Shown here: positions 1 to 9,174 of the stretch, in pieces
Layout: the number at the start of each line of letters is the position of its first letter
Position numbering within the stretch: the stretch's first letter is position 1
Origin: Megasphaera cerevisiae DSM 20462
GTDB lineage: Bacteria; Bacillota; Negativicutes; Veillonellales; Megasphaeraceae
Direction of reading: 5' to 3'
DNA: 47,376 nucleotides
Assembly (NCBI RefSeq): GCF_001045675.1
Contig: NZ_LEKT01000022.1
Span: forward strand, 1 to 47,376
Notes under the pieces: generated by a model
Told to the model about the DNA's origin: nothing
The model's input: the letters and a program-made list of their open reading frames with translations, nothing else
Database searches by the model: none
Program-made: the position numbers and the translations under genes

Positions 1-141
1 TGAGCAATTAAGTGCTTTTGCAATCTGGCGATAAGAGTAACCTTGCTTATGGAGCGCTTTGATTTCGCATCGATCTTCAAATCTTAAGTGTTGTCCTCTT
101 TCGCGAGGTAGGGTATTAATGGTATTATTTAGGTAGTCCAT
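1..141 (-). CDS. IS30-family transposase, N-terminal fragment
   Basis: The visible 47 codons begin MDYLNNTINT and include REGQ-type basic residues followed by RFEDRCEIKALHKQGYSYRQ, the helix-turn-helix that IS30-family transposases use to bind their terminal repeats. The start at 141 is preceded by a good ribosome site (GGAGG, seen as CCTCC on the plus strand near 151). The DDE catalytic part lies outside the window. The family call rests on the HTH region only, but the pattern is characteristic. Confidence 0.75.
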   Translation of the reverse strand, partial: MDYLNNTINTLPRERGQHLRFEDRCEIKALHKQGYSYRQIAKALNCS

Positions 142-246
142 AGTGATTGCCTCCGGTTAATTTTGTGTCGTAACTTAATTTTACCATTGATGCAATCCTA
201 TGGATCTTTTTATTTAGTTTTAGTGTTCAATTTCATTCTACAATTT
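1..246 (-). mobile_element. IS30-family insertion sequence, truncated by window edge
   Basis: The first 141 bases encode the N-terminus of an IS30-type transposase reading leftward off the window. Between its start codon and about position 246 lies an AT-rich stretch ending in GTGTTCAATTTCATTCTAC, which looks like the terminal repeat end of such elements. Immediately beyond it the reading frame of a TonB receptor fragment begins. The exact outer end and any target duplication cannot be fixed, because the other end lies outside the window. Confidence 0.6.
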
Positions 247-597
247 ACGATTTAAAAATTTTACTTGTCCTGATATATCTTTTTCATTAATTTCAGGATG
301 AAAATCGAGGAGACTCCCTGTAAAATAGGTGGTCATATAATTGCGAATACGGTTGTAGAAGAGTCCAGCCCGGGCATAGGTATGGGCATTTTCTCCCTCC
401 ACAGACAGATCGATATTGACGGACTTTTCCGGCTTCAGGTCGGGATTGTCGATCCAATACCAGCCCAGCCGGCCCGTACCTATCCCTGCCGCACTGCCGC
501 TGTACATTTGTTATAATAGAGTTCACCCATACCCGGTTCCGTATATCCCGTGCCAAAATTAGCCTTCAGGCGGCGGTGACTGTTACGTTTCTTGCCC
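238..597 (-). pseudogene. TonB-dependent receptor remnant (frameshifted, truncated)
   Basis: Two minus-strand frames join into one outer-membrane beta-barrel segment. The upstream frame (about 597-510) reads LKANFGTGYTEPGMGELYYN. The downstream frame (507-241) reads MYSGSAAGIGTGRLGWYW, then the typical NPDLKPEKS motif and aromatic-rich strands (ARAGLFYNRIRNYMTTYF). The frames are offset by two bases near 508, so the gene is frameshifted. The downstream frame ends at a TAG at 238-240, at the edge of the IS30 end, so the C-terminal strands are missing. The plug domain and signal peptide are also absent. The ligand cannot be inferred; vitamin B12, haem or siderophore are usual for the family. 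Confidence 0.7.
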
Positions 598-930
598 GTA
601 TTTTTTGATTATTTACATGACAAAAGAGACCAGCTGGTTCCGATCCCTGTTGCCAATTACTTGGTACTATTTAGGGGCTTACCCCCCAAAAAAAGATAGG
701 AGCAATATCTAGGTGCCTGATCACCCATTGCGGGCAGACCAACACAGTCGGTATCGGGGCGGCAACTTTTTTACATCTTCATCGCCGTCAAAGTTGCATA
801 TACTGTCAATTTTCTCAATATATTTTACAACGACTGCTGATGATGCAGTATTTGATACGGACGTTACTTGTCTTCGAAACGTGTGCGGCTATCAATAAAA
901 TACAGCTGCTATGCCGGTAAAAATAACAGC
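598..930. other. Intergenic region, no recognisable gene
   Basis: No convincing gene is visible. A short minus-strand open stretch (888-721) lacks a start codon and ribosome site, and the plus-strand frame at 713-898 has no homology-like features. The region may be decayed sequence from the interrupted TonB receptor locus. Confidence 0.4.
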
Positions 931-975
931 AAAAACGAACCCCTAATTTCTGTCTTTTACCTCAGAAATCAGGGG
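931..975 (-). terminator. Rho-independent terminator of the guaB-surE operon
   Basis: The arms 940-952 and 963-975 (CCCCTAATTTCTG / CAGAAATCAGGGG) pair over 13 positions with one G-U. On the minus strand they are followed by a T-rich run (TTCGTTTTTGCTG). It lies 35 bases after the surE stop. Confidence 0.75.
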
Positions 976-1009
976 TCCCGGTAACACGAAAAAAGTACAG
1001 CGTACTTTT

Positions 1010-1807
1010 CTATTCTACAGATTTTTTATTACAAAACGATACCTCAGCCTGCAAACAACTTTGGAGCATATCCATAACCGCTTCTGCTGTCTGCTGCCAT
1101 CGCAGGGGAGTAATCGCTACATGCCCGCTGCGGATACAAGCAACATCACTGTGCGGCGGCGCCGATTCCATGTCAATGTCCCCGACAATATGATAGCACA
1201 GACTGCCGTCAATATCTTTTTTTTCGGCAATGACATTATGATAGATTTGCACCGTCTGCGGTACGACACGCGCATTTTCTAGAGAGATTTCACCGTCCGG
1301 CGGCACGTTGACGTTTAATATGCCGGGGAAACGGCCATGGACGATAACACGTTCGATGAGCTGGTGAATCATCGCGGCAGTGCGGATACAGCGTGCTTCG
1401 TCCAGCTTGCCCATGGACACGGCAATGGACGGAATTTGGTAATATGGCCCTTCCATAGCAGCTGATACGGTGCCGGAATACAAAACGTCACTGCCCAGAT
1501 TGTACCCATTATTGATACCGGACAACAGCAGATCCGGCTTGTCATCCGTCAAAAAATATTCCATCGCCATTTTGACGCAATCTACAGGTGTTCCTGAGAC
1601 GGAGATTTCCCTTACGTGCGGTTCCGATCGCTTTATTTCTTTGCAATACAATGCTTTGTTGATCGTCATGGAATGAGAAGCGGCACTGCGCTGCCCATTC
1701 GGGGCAACGACAGTTATGCGGCAGCCGCGGGCAGCCAGCTCACGCTTCAAAATTTGCAGGCCGGCAGCACGCAGGCCATCATCATTCGTCAAAAGAATAT
1801 GCATCAT
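1010..1807 (-). CDS. surE: 5'/3'-nucleotidase SurE
   Basis: SurE is a metal-dependent phosphatase that dephosphorylates nucleoside 5'- and 3'-monophosphates in the cytoplasm. The N-terminal metal motif NDDG is at residues 8-11. It is followed by the VVAPNGQRSAASHSMT segment, the SGTPVDCVKMA loop and the GINNGYNLGSDVLYSGTVSAA motif, all diagnostic of the family. The length of 265 residues is normal. Two adjacent ATG codons exist (1807 and 1804); an AGGAG lies about 11 bases upstream of the first. It is the last gene of the guaB-tagA-psd-pssA-glycosyltransferase operon and is followed by a strong terminator. Nucleotide salvage fits the presence of guaB at the head of the same unit. Confidence 0.93.
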   Translation of the reverse strand: MMHILLTNDDGLRAAGLQILKRELAARGCRITVVAPNGQRSAASHSMTINKALYCKEIKRSEPHVREISVSGTPVDCVKMAMEYFLTDDKPDLLLSGINNGYNLGSDVLYSGTVSAAMEGPYYQIPSIAVSMGKLDEARCIRTAAMIHQLIERVIVHGRFPGILNVNVPPDGEISLENARVVPQTVQIYHNVIAEKKDIDGSLCYHIVGDIDMESAPPHSDVACIRSGHVAITPLRWQQTAEAVMDMLQSCLQAEVSFCNKKSVE

Positions 1808-1821
1808 AATAGAGCAGTCTC

Positions 1822-3072
1822 CTATTTCTTATTTTCCTTGCGCAGCAGAGAGGCATTGTCATAAGATACAGCGCGGGTATGGATCGTATGGCTCCACTTC
1901 TTTTTATGCCGGTCTTTGAAGCCCAGAAAGGTAACAGGTATCCAGCTGTATATAAACAGGGGATAAATGATCAAATAAAACCAGGATTTTACAGGTACTT
2001 TGATCTGGAGAAGAACAATGATCGGAATAAGGTATTGTCCCACGCCGAGGACGGTCCACATCTGCACTGGTACGATCTGATACAGGATATTAGTATACAG
2101 CGGAATATAGGCATTGATATAGGCCATGACGGCATACAGCGTCGACATCATCATGAAAAAGGGCTGCGAAAGAGTAATGATGCCATCCAGCATGCGGATA
2201 TTTCCTTTTTGTATGCCCCGGGCAAACAGCTTTGGGATAAACCGGCTGCCGCAGTCGCACTGGCCTTGAGCCCAGCGCTTGCGCTGGCGGCAGGACTGCA
2301 TAAAGGTCAGCGCTTTTTCATCATAAATAATGGCATCGTGAGCCCAACAGGTACGCACGCCTTCCAAAAGAACTTTCATGGAAAATTCCATGTCTTCTGT
2401 CAGACAGTCACAGCCCCAGCCATATTTGCGTACAATTTCCGCGGCAATACACATTCCCGTACCACCCAGCGCTGTCGATAAGCCTATATTGTACTTGGCC
2501 AGATGCCACATATGATTGACCAGCCAGAAGGCAATCGAAAATGTCCCGGCAATCCACGTATCTGTCGGATTTTTAGCATCCATGTACCCCTGAATGACTT
2601 TTTCTCCTTTGCACAAATGGTTGTTCATTTCCCGAAGGAATTCGGGATGGACCAGGTTATCCGCATCAAAGACGACAAAGGCATCGTACTGCTTATCCTG
2701 TGCCAGCATCTGCGCAAACATCCAATCCAGTGCATATCCCTTGCCAACATCCTCTTGGTTCTGCCGGACTTTGACGATGGCGCCATGAGCCACACAGACC
2801 TGAGCGGTCTGATCGGTACAATTGTCAGCAACAACGTAAATGTCATACATATTCTGCGGATAGTGAAGGTGTTTCAAGTTATCAATAAGCTGTCCGACAA
2901 CGGCTTCTTCATTGTGTGCGCAAATCACTGCCGCAAACGTATTTTTAGGAGCTGCTGTTATCCGTTCTTTTCTTTTCATCAGGCCAAAAAGGGCCAATAT
3001 GAAGTAATACAAAGAATAAAATACAATGATTACTTGGATGGGTATCATAAGGATATCCAATATATGTTCCAT
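1822..3072 (-). CDS. Membrane-bound family 2 glycosyltransferase
   Basis: This 416-residue processive-type GT-A glycosyltransferase is anchored by a membrane helix at residues 8-31 and has a cluster of C-terminal helices from about 300 to 395. Conserved positions are visible: ICAHNEEAVV at 50-59, D83 in VADNCTD, DAD at 136-138 (metal and nucleotide-sugar binding), TED at 225-227 (catalytic base) and QRKRW at 263-267 (the Q-x-x-R-W motif of processive synthases). The organisation resembles N-acetylglucosaminyl or cellulose-synthase-like transferases, but the sugar and product cannot be read from the sequence. It lies 20 bases after pssA and 14 bases before surE in one operon, suggesting a role in envelope polysaccharide or glycolipid synthesis. 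Confidence 0.85.
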   Translation of the reverse strand: MEHILDILMIPIQVIIVFYSLYYFILALFGLMKRKERITAAPKNTFAAVICAHNEEAVVGQLIDNLKHLHYPQNMYDIYVVADNCTDQTAQVCVAHGAIVKVRQNQEDVGKGYALDWMFAQMLAQDKQYDAFVVFDADNLVHPEFLREMNNHLCKGEKVIQGYMDAKNPTDTWIAGTFSIAFWLVNHMWHLAKYNIGLSTALGGTGMCIAAEIVRKYGWGCDCLTEDMEFSMKVLLEGVRTCWAHDAIIYDEKALTFMQSCRQRKRWAQGQCDCGSRFIPKLFARGIQKGNIRMLDGIITLSQPFFMMMSTLYAVMAYINAYIPLYTNILYQIVPVQMWTVLGVGQYLIPIIVLLQIKVPVKSWFYLIIYPLFIYSWIPVTFLGFKDRHKKKWSHTIHTRAVSYDNASLLRKENKK

Positions 3073-3092
3073 ACATGACTCTCCCTAAATAC

Positions 3093-3767
3093 TTAGTGAG
3101 CAGAAGCTGCATTCATCGCTGTATTGACCAGGCCGAATACAATATACAGCAAGAACGGCATCGTAATGATAAGATGCCAATCAACAAAGATCAACACGAG
3201 AATACCAAAAATGACGGAAATGGCCAACGCCGATTTGTGGAGAGTATCTGGACTGGCACCCTTGAAATCCGGATTATGTATTTTACTGACCAGATGATAG
3301 CCTAATGCCAGAACAAAAATGCCGACAAGCCAAGATGGCAGGACCGCTCCCGAAATGACATAGGTCGCAATGAGGCAGCCGCCATTGGGAATCGGCATAC
3401 CTTGGAAATAACCATGCACGACGGTCGTGTTCAGGTTAAATCGTGCCAGACGCAGACCGCCGAAAACAGCATATAGTACCGCCGGCACCGCGCCGATCCA
3501 TCCCAGATCCTGCAGCGCGTATGTATATATAAGAAACCCGGAAGCAGCGCCAAAGGATACACAGTCTGAAAGAGAATCAAGTTCCTTCCCAAATTCTCCT
3601 GCCACGCCCAGGGCCCGTGCCGAGCGTCCGTCACAGGCATCACATAGCATGGCCAGCAGAATACATAGACCAGCGCCGGCAAACATACCGTGCAAGGTCA
3701 TAATCATACTCAGAACGCCAAAGGCGAGATTGCCCGACGTAAACAAACATGGTATTATATTTTTCAT
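3093..3767 (-). CDS. pssA: CDP-diacylglycerol-serine O-phosphatidyltransferase
   Basis: PssA transfers phosphatidyl from CDP-diacylglycerol to serine, making phosphatidylserine in the membrane. The CDP-alcohol phosphotransferase motif D-G-x2-A-R-x8-G-x3-D-x3-D is complete: D43, D46-G47, A50-R51, G60, D64 and D68. Several hydrophobic helices follow, and 224 residues is typical of the short Gram-positive/Negativicutes form. Its start codon overlaps the psd stop as ATGA (3764-3767), so the two enzymes are translationally coupled. PssA and Psd together make phosphatidylethanolamine. The specific substrate call rests on the neighbouring psd as well as on the motif. Confidence 0.92.
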   Translation of the reverse strand: MKNIIPCLFTSGNLAFGVLSMIMTLHGMFAGAGLCILLAMLCDACDGRSARALGVAGEFGKELDSLSDCVSFGAASGFLIYTYALQDLGWIGAVPAVLYAVFGGLRLARFNLNTTVVHGYFQGMPIPNGGCLIATYVISGAVLPSWLVGIFVLALGYHLVSKIHNPDFKGASPDTLHKSALAISVIFGILVLIFVDWHLIITMPFLLYIVFGLVNTAMNAASAH

Positions 3768-4402
3768 TTTTTAATCCTCCCAATGATGGTTTCACCGCAG
3801 CGTACACAGCTGCCCTTCTGCACTGTGATCTCCACATCGTCCTTCACATAGATTTCGGTACAGGAACCGAATTTGATCATGCCGTAAAGCTGTCCGTGAA
3901 GAAGTGTATCTCCCAGCGTGACCCACGACACAATACGCCGTGCCAAAACACCGGCAATAACCGTAACCAATATCTGAGTCCGGCCATTGTCTATCCCGAT
4001 GGAATAGCGTTCATTTTCATAGCCTACGCCATCCTTATAGGCCGGACGGAACCGACCGCAGGTATATTGCTGAAAATTGATGGTCCCTGCCAAGGGAGAT
4101 CGATTGACATGAGCATTAAAAATAGACAGAAAAATAACGATTTTTCTGCATTTTTGATTCAAATACATATCCTCGTATACGTCTTCAATACCCATTACCG
4201 TCCCGTCTGCCGGAGATACCAATGCGTCTTCATCACAGGGAGTCGTGCGACGGGGATTTCTGAAAAAATAGGCAAAATACGCGGCTAAAAGCGCCGGTAC
4301 CGCAGCCGCATATGCATTGATGAAATAGCCTGCCAATATAGCCAGTATCGCCGGTACTGCAATGAATATGTAGCCATCCTCTATAATAAATGGTTTATTC
4401 AA
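3764..4402 (-). CDS. psd: Phosphatidylserine decarboxylase (pyruvoyl enzyme)
   Basis: Psd converts phosphatidylserine to phosphatidylethanolamine using a pyruvoyl group created by self-cleavage. At 212 residues it is the short bacterial type. Two N-terminal membrane helices (about 10-30 and 32-46) are followed by FFRNPRR, the SPADGTVMG motif at 63-71, the FNAHVNRSP motif at 95-103 (catalytic His) and the cleavage site F-G-S at 178-180, where S180 becomes the pyruvoyl group. The residue after it is Cys. It overlaps pssA by four bases and follows tagA by nine, so the operon supplies phosphatidylethanolamine. Confidence 0.92.
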   Translation of the reverse strand: MNKPFIIEDGYIFIAVPAILAILAGYFINAYAAAVPALLAAYFAYFFRNPRRTTPCDEDALVSPADGTVMGIEDVYEDMYLNQKCRKIVIFLSIFNAHVNRSPLAGTINFQQYTCGRFRPAYKDGVGYENERYSIGIDNGRTQILVTVIAGVLARRIVSWVTLGDTLLHGQLYGMIKFGSCTEIYVKDDVEITVQKGSCVRCGETIIGRIKK

Positions 4403-4411
4403 AACATCACC

Positions 4412-5149
4412 TCAAATCTGCTTAGTTCCCTTGCCGCATTTCACGGCTGCGACAAATTTCGGCAGCGCCAGCATCCGTTTAAAGCGAGTCGGTTCTTTCA
4501 TAAGACGGTACAGCCATTCGAGGCGGTGCTCCTGCATCCATTTCGGAGCCCGGCAGGCTTTGCCGGAAAGAACGTCAAACGTACCGCCGACACCCATGCA
4601 GACGCAAGGCCCCAGCTCATACAAATGATTTCTGATCCACTTTTCCTGTTTGGGAACTCCCAGTGCTACAAGCAGAATTTGCGTTCCTTTCGAACAGATT
4701 TCATCGATAATGCCTTGTTCCTCTGCCGCTGAAAAGAACCCCGAGTGAGTTCCGACAATATGGATGTCTCCATACAGTCGTTTCATGTTAGCCACCGCCT
4801 GATCGGCCACGCCTTCGGCCCCGCCGAAAAGATAAACAGCCGTTTGGCGTGCAGCTGCTTCACGCAGCAAACTGCACGCCAAATCGACACCCGTTACACG
4901 TTCTTGAAATTTCTTTCCCTGCTGTTCCGCAGCCCATAGTACACCAGCGCCATCTGGCACAACCATGTCGGCATGCCGCAGAATATCAGCCAGTTCCCGG
5001 TCTTCCTGCGCTAACATAACCATTTCGGCATTTGCCGTCGCAATAGAAGCCACTTTGCCCTCTTCCACACACTTGAAAACAAAATCCCCTGCTTCCCGCA
5101 GCGTGACATTTCGTATGGGAATAGACAAGATATCGATTACACTACTCAC
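4412..5149 (-). CDS. tagA: WecG/TagA/CpsF-family glycosyltransferase
   Basis: This family moves an amino sugar, classically N-acetylmannosamine, onto a lipid-linked N-acetylglucosamine at the inner face of the membrane. The signature ATANAEMVMLAQ and MVVPDGAGVLWA segments are present, with the Thr and Asp corresponding to catalytic T37 and D65 of studied TagA at about residues 38 and 66. The later VALGVPKQEKWI and GVGGTFDVLSG motifs also match. I prefer a GTG start at 5149 (245 residues): GGAGGGG lies six bases before it. An ATG at 5167 sits two bases from guaB and has no ribosome site. In a diderm the product would feed a surface polysaccharide or capsule rather than wall teichoic acid; that is inference. 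Confidence 0.85.
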   Translation of the reverse strand: MSSVIDILSIPIRNVTLREAGDFVFKCVEEGKVASIATANAEMVMLAQEDRELADILRHADMVVPDGAGVLWAAEQQGKKFQERVTGVDLACSLLREAAARQTAVYLFGGAEGVADQAVANMKRLYGDIHIVGTHSGFFSAAEEQGIIDEICSKGTQILLVALGVPKQEKWIRNHLYELGPCVCMGVGGTFDVLSGKACRAPKWMQEHRLEWLYRLMKEPTRFKRMLALPKFVAAVKCGKGTKQI

Positions 5150-5169
5150 GGTACCCCTCCGTCCCATAA

Positions 5170-6672
<1,503 letters not shown>

Positions 6673-6673
6673 C

Positions 6674-6725
6674 TATCCCTAAATAGCTTATCCCTAATTA
6701 TAACGGATAACTTCTGATATGTACA
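6674..6725 (-). promoter_or_regulatory. guaB operon promoter with tandem TATCCCTAA repeats
   Basis: On the minus strand TGTACA (6725-6720), a 17-base spacer and TATAAT (6702-6697) form a plausible sigma-70 promoter. Just downstream, TATCCCTAA occurs twice in direct orientation, at 6674-6682 and 6689-6697 as read on the plus strand, 15 bases apart. An inverted pair TTATCC (6688-6693) / GGATAA (6705-6710) brackets the -10. These would suit an operator over the start site; no known PurR box was recognised. Confidence 0.5.
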
Positions 6726-6755
6726 TATTTACATAGTCACTTTTGTAATATTTTG

Positions 6756-8792
6756 TCAGTTCTTCAGCAGTCCTTCAAAGGCGGCTCCAAAACGTCGCTG
6801 CAATGCCTCAAGAATCGTCTGTTCCATGACAGGTCCTTTGAGATAGTCTGCCGCTTTATCGCGCGCCGCTGCCAGCAGAGACACGTCCCGGATAATGTCA
6901 GCAGCTTTCAAATCAGGCAGTCCATGCTGAGCATATCCAAAAAGCTGCCCCGATCTACGCAGAAGCAAATCCTTTTCAGCCAGAACAAAGCCATCATGGA
7001 TCGTCTCCATCCACTGCAGCCGCTGCCGGGTCTCCTCACTGCCTCCCTTGGACAGAAGAATACAGTAGGCCTGCAGGTTGCCCCGTCCTACCCGCCCTCT
7101 GAGCTGATGCAGCTGAGCCAGGCCAAAGCGTTCAGCGCCGTCTACAAGCATAAGCGTGGCATTGGGCACATTGACGCCTACTTCGATGACGCTGGTCGCG
7201 ACAAGAAGCTGTATATCGCCCCTTTGAAAGGCGTCCATTACCGCTTCCTTCTCTTTACCCGCCATACGGCCATGCACCAGACCGCAGGCCCGGTTTTTAA
7301 ATACAGATATCCGCAGCTGATCATAGAGCGCAGCCGCGGCTTGCAAATCAACGGTTTCTGATTCCTCCACCAGAGGACATACAACGTAGCATTGCTGTCC
7401 TTGCGCCATAAGCTTTTCCATGAACGTGTAAATGCGCCGGCGCATCGTATTTCCTACGACATAAGTTTTTACGACTTTACGTCCCGGCGGCATATCATGA
7501 ATAGAAGACACATCCAGATCACCGTACAAAGAAAGTGTCAGTGTCCGCGGAATCGGCGTCGCCGTCATAAACAAGGTGTGCGGCGCACGTCCTTTTTGCC
7601 GGAGCGCCGCCCGCTGGCGTACGCCAAAACGATGCTGCTCGTCTGTAACAACAAGACCCAAATCCCAAAATACCACGTCCTTTTGAATGAGGGCATGCGT
7701 ACCGATCAGGATTTGTATCGTCCCCTTCCGCAGCGCATCCAGAAGCCCTGCTTTTTCTTTTGCCGGAATACGTCCTGTCAAAAGGCCAACGCGCACAGGA
7801 AGCCCGTGAAATAAGCGTCTAAACTCTTCATAATGCTGTACCGCCAAAATTTCTGTCGGTGCCATGAGCGCTCCCTGGTATCCATTTTCCACGATTTTAG
7901 CTAGTGCCATGGCCGCGACAACGGTCTTTCCCGAGCCGACATCCCCCTGAACCAAGCGCTGCATCGGTGTTTCACCTTCCATATCCGCTTGTATATCCAA
8001 AAACGCATCCGTCTGGCCTTGCGTCAGAGCAAAAGGAAGTTTTCTGATAAAGGACTGCAGCAGCGGCCCATTAGGAGCACATTTGATTCCCTGCTGCAAA
8101 CCCTCACGGCGGCGGCGCAGCAACAGTCCCAGCTGCATATCGAATAATTCTTCAAATGCCAGTTGCTGTCTGGCTCTCTGCTGTTCTTCCATGGATACGG
8201 GGAAATGCATGCTCTGATATGCCTCCAGCGGTTCCATTACAGAATACCCGGATTGTCTTGCGCCTTCCCATCCCGGTACTATATCACGATGCTGTGCGGC
8301 TATTTTCAACGCTTGTTGAACAGCTTTTCGCAGATCTGTCTGATACAAGCCATCCGTAAGCCCGTAGACCGGCATAAATCCGCTTCCCTGCACGGGACCC
8401 GGTTCCGTCTCCGGCGCATTCATCTGTCGCCGCCCATACGCCCATTCTATTTTCCCAAAGGCCGACAGTGTCATACCCGTTTTAAATAACCTCTTTTTAA
8501 AAGGCTGATTGAACCAAACCAATTCGACGGCACCGCTTCCGTCAGATAGTACCATTTTTAAAATAGTCATGCCCCGCCGGGGACGCACCTCCTGGATCAT
8601 TCCGACAGTACCGCAAATCAAAACAGGGGCTGCGCCGGCAGGCGTTTCTCCAATACGCTGCACATGGCTCCGATCCTCGTATTCCCTGGGAAAATACTGC
8701 AGCAGCTCCGTTACCGTATGGATTCCCAGGCGATAAAACAGTTTTTCCTTCCGTGTGCCAATGCCCTTTATTTGACTAATTAAAAAATCCAT
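6756..8792 (-). CDS. recG: ATP-dependent DNA helicase RecG
   Basis: RecG remodels stalled replication forks and branch-migrates Holliday junctions. The N-terminal wedge/OB domain occupies roughly residues 1-160. The helicase core has Walker A GDVGSGKT at 283-290, DEQH at 384-387 (motif II), the FMTATPIPRTL motif, and the C-terminal QLLVATSVIEVGVNVPNA and QLHQLRGRVGRG motifs. At 678 residues it is full length. It appears monocistronic: guaB has its own promoter downstream, and rpmB diverges upstream. A TGATACAAT extended -10 (plus-strand 8823-8831) probably drives it. Confidence 0.97.
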   Translation of the reverse strand: MDFLISQIKGIGTRKEKLFYRLGIHTVTELLQYFPREYEDRSHVQRIGETPAGAAPVLICGTVGMIQEVRPRRGMTILKMVLSDGSGAVELVWFNQPFKKRLFKTGMTLSAFGKIEWAYGRRQMNAPETEPGPVQGSGFMPVYGLTDGLYQTDLRKAVQQALKIAAQHRDIVPGWEGARQSGYSVMEPLEAYQSMHFPVSMEEQQRARQQLAFEELFDMQLGLLLRRRREGLQQGIKCAPNGPLLQSFIRKLPFALTQGQTDAFLDIQADMEGETPMQRLVQGDVGSGKTVVAAMALAKIVENGYQGALMAPTEILAVQHYEEFRRLFHGLPVRVGLLTGRIPAKEKAGLLDALRKGTIQILIGTHALIQKDVVFWDLGLVVTDEQHRFGVRQRAALRQKGRAPHTLFMTATPIPRTLTLSLYGDLDVSSIHDMPPGRKVVKTYVVGNTMRRRIYTFMEKLMAQGQQCYVVCPLVEESETVDLQAAAALYDQLRISVFKNRACGLVHGRMAGKEKEAVMDAFQRGDIQLLVATSVIEVGVNVPNATLMLVDGAERFGLAQLHQLRGRVGRGNLQAYCILLSKGGSEETRQRLQWMETIHDGFVLAEKDLLLRRSGQLFGYAQHGLPDLKAADIIRDVSLLAAARDKAADYLKGPVMEQTILEALQRRFGAAFEGLLKN

Positions 8793-8822
8793 AAAAAAAC
8801 TCCTTGTGTTTTAGTTGTATTT

Positions 8823-8887
8823 ATTGTATCATATTTTGTAGGCTTTTTTAAATAACACTTGATTTCCCTCATTTTTTATGATAAAAT
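8823..8887. promoter_or_regulatory. Divergent recG / rpmB promoters
   Basis: For rpmB (plus) TTGATT at 8859-8864, a 17-base spacer and TAAAAT at 8882-8887 form a good promoter. For recG (minus) an extended -10 TGATACAAT is read leftward from 8831 to 8823, with no clear -35. Confidence 0.6.
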
Positions 8888-8927
8888 TTTCTATGTTGTA
8901 CTGTAATGGTGCAGGGAGGTGTAACTA

Positions 8928-9119
8928 ATGGCAAACTATTGCGAAATCTGCGGCAAGGGAACAATGAGCGGCATGAATGTCAGTCATTCCCACTTGAAAA
9001 CGAAAAAAACCTGGAAACCAAATATCCAGAGAGTACGTGCCATCGTGGACGGCGAAGTAAAGCGTGTAAACGTTTGCACTCGTTGCCTTCGTTCCGGCAA
9101 AGTACAACGTGATGTTTAA
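8928..9119 (+). CDS. rpmB: 50S ribosomal protein L28
   Basis: This 63-residue protein carries the L28 signature (CEICGK at the N-terminus, SHSHLKTKKTWKPNIQ, and VCTRCLRSGKV at the end). Two C-x-x-C pairs (C5/C8 and C50/C53) make it the zinc-binding 'C+' form. GGGAGG lies nine bases before the ATG. It is a single-gene unit with its own promoter and terminator. Confidence 0.97.
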   Translation: MANYCEICGKGTMSGMNVSHSHLKTKKTWKPNIQRVRAIVDGEVKRVNVCTRCLRSGKVQRDV

Positions 9120-9132
9120 TCCCATATAGGAA

Positions 9133-9162
9133 AAGATGATTCCATATAGAATCATCTTTTTT
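9133..9162 (+). terminator. rpmB terminator, possibly bidirectional
   Basis: AAGATGATTC (9133-9142) pairs perfectly with GAATCATCTT (9149-9158) around a six-base loop, followed by TTTTT. It lies between convergent genes and may also serve the minus-strand operon ending at 9175. Confidence 0.8.
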
Positions 9163-9174
9163 TATTGTCTTTTT

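Noticed and set aside
713-898. 61-codon plus-strand frame and a 56-codon minus-strand open stretch (888-721)
   Set aside because: Neither has a start with a ribosome site; the minus stretch has no start codon. Likely decayed DNA.
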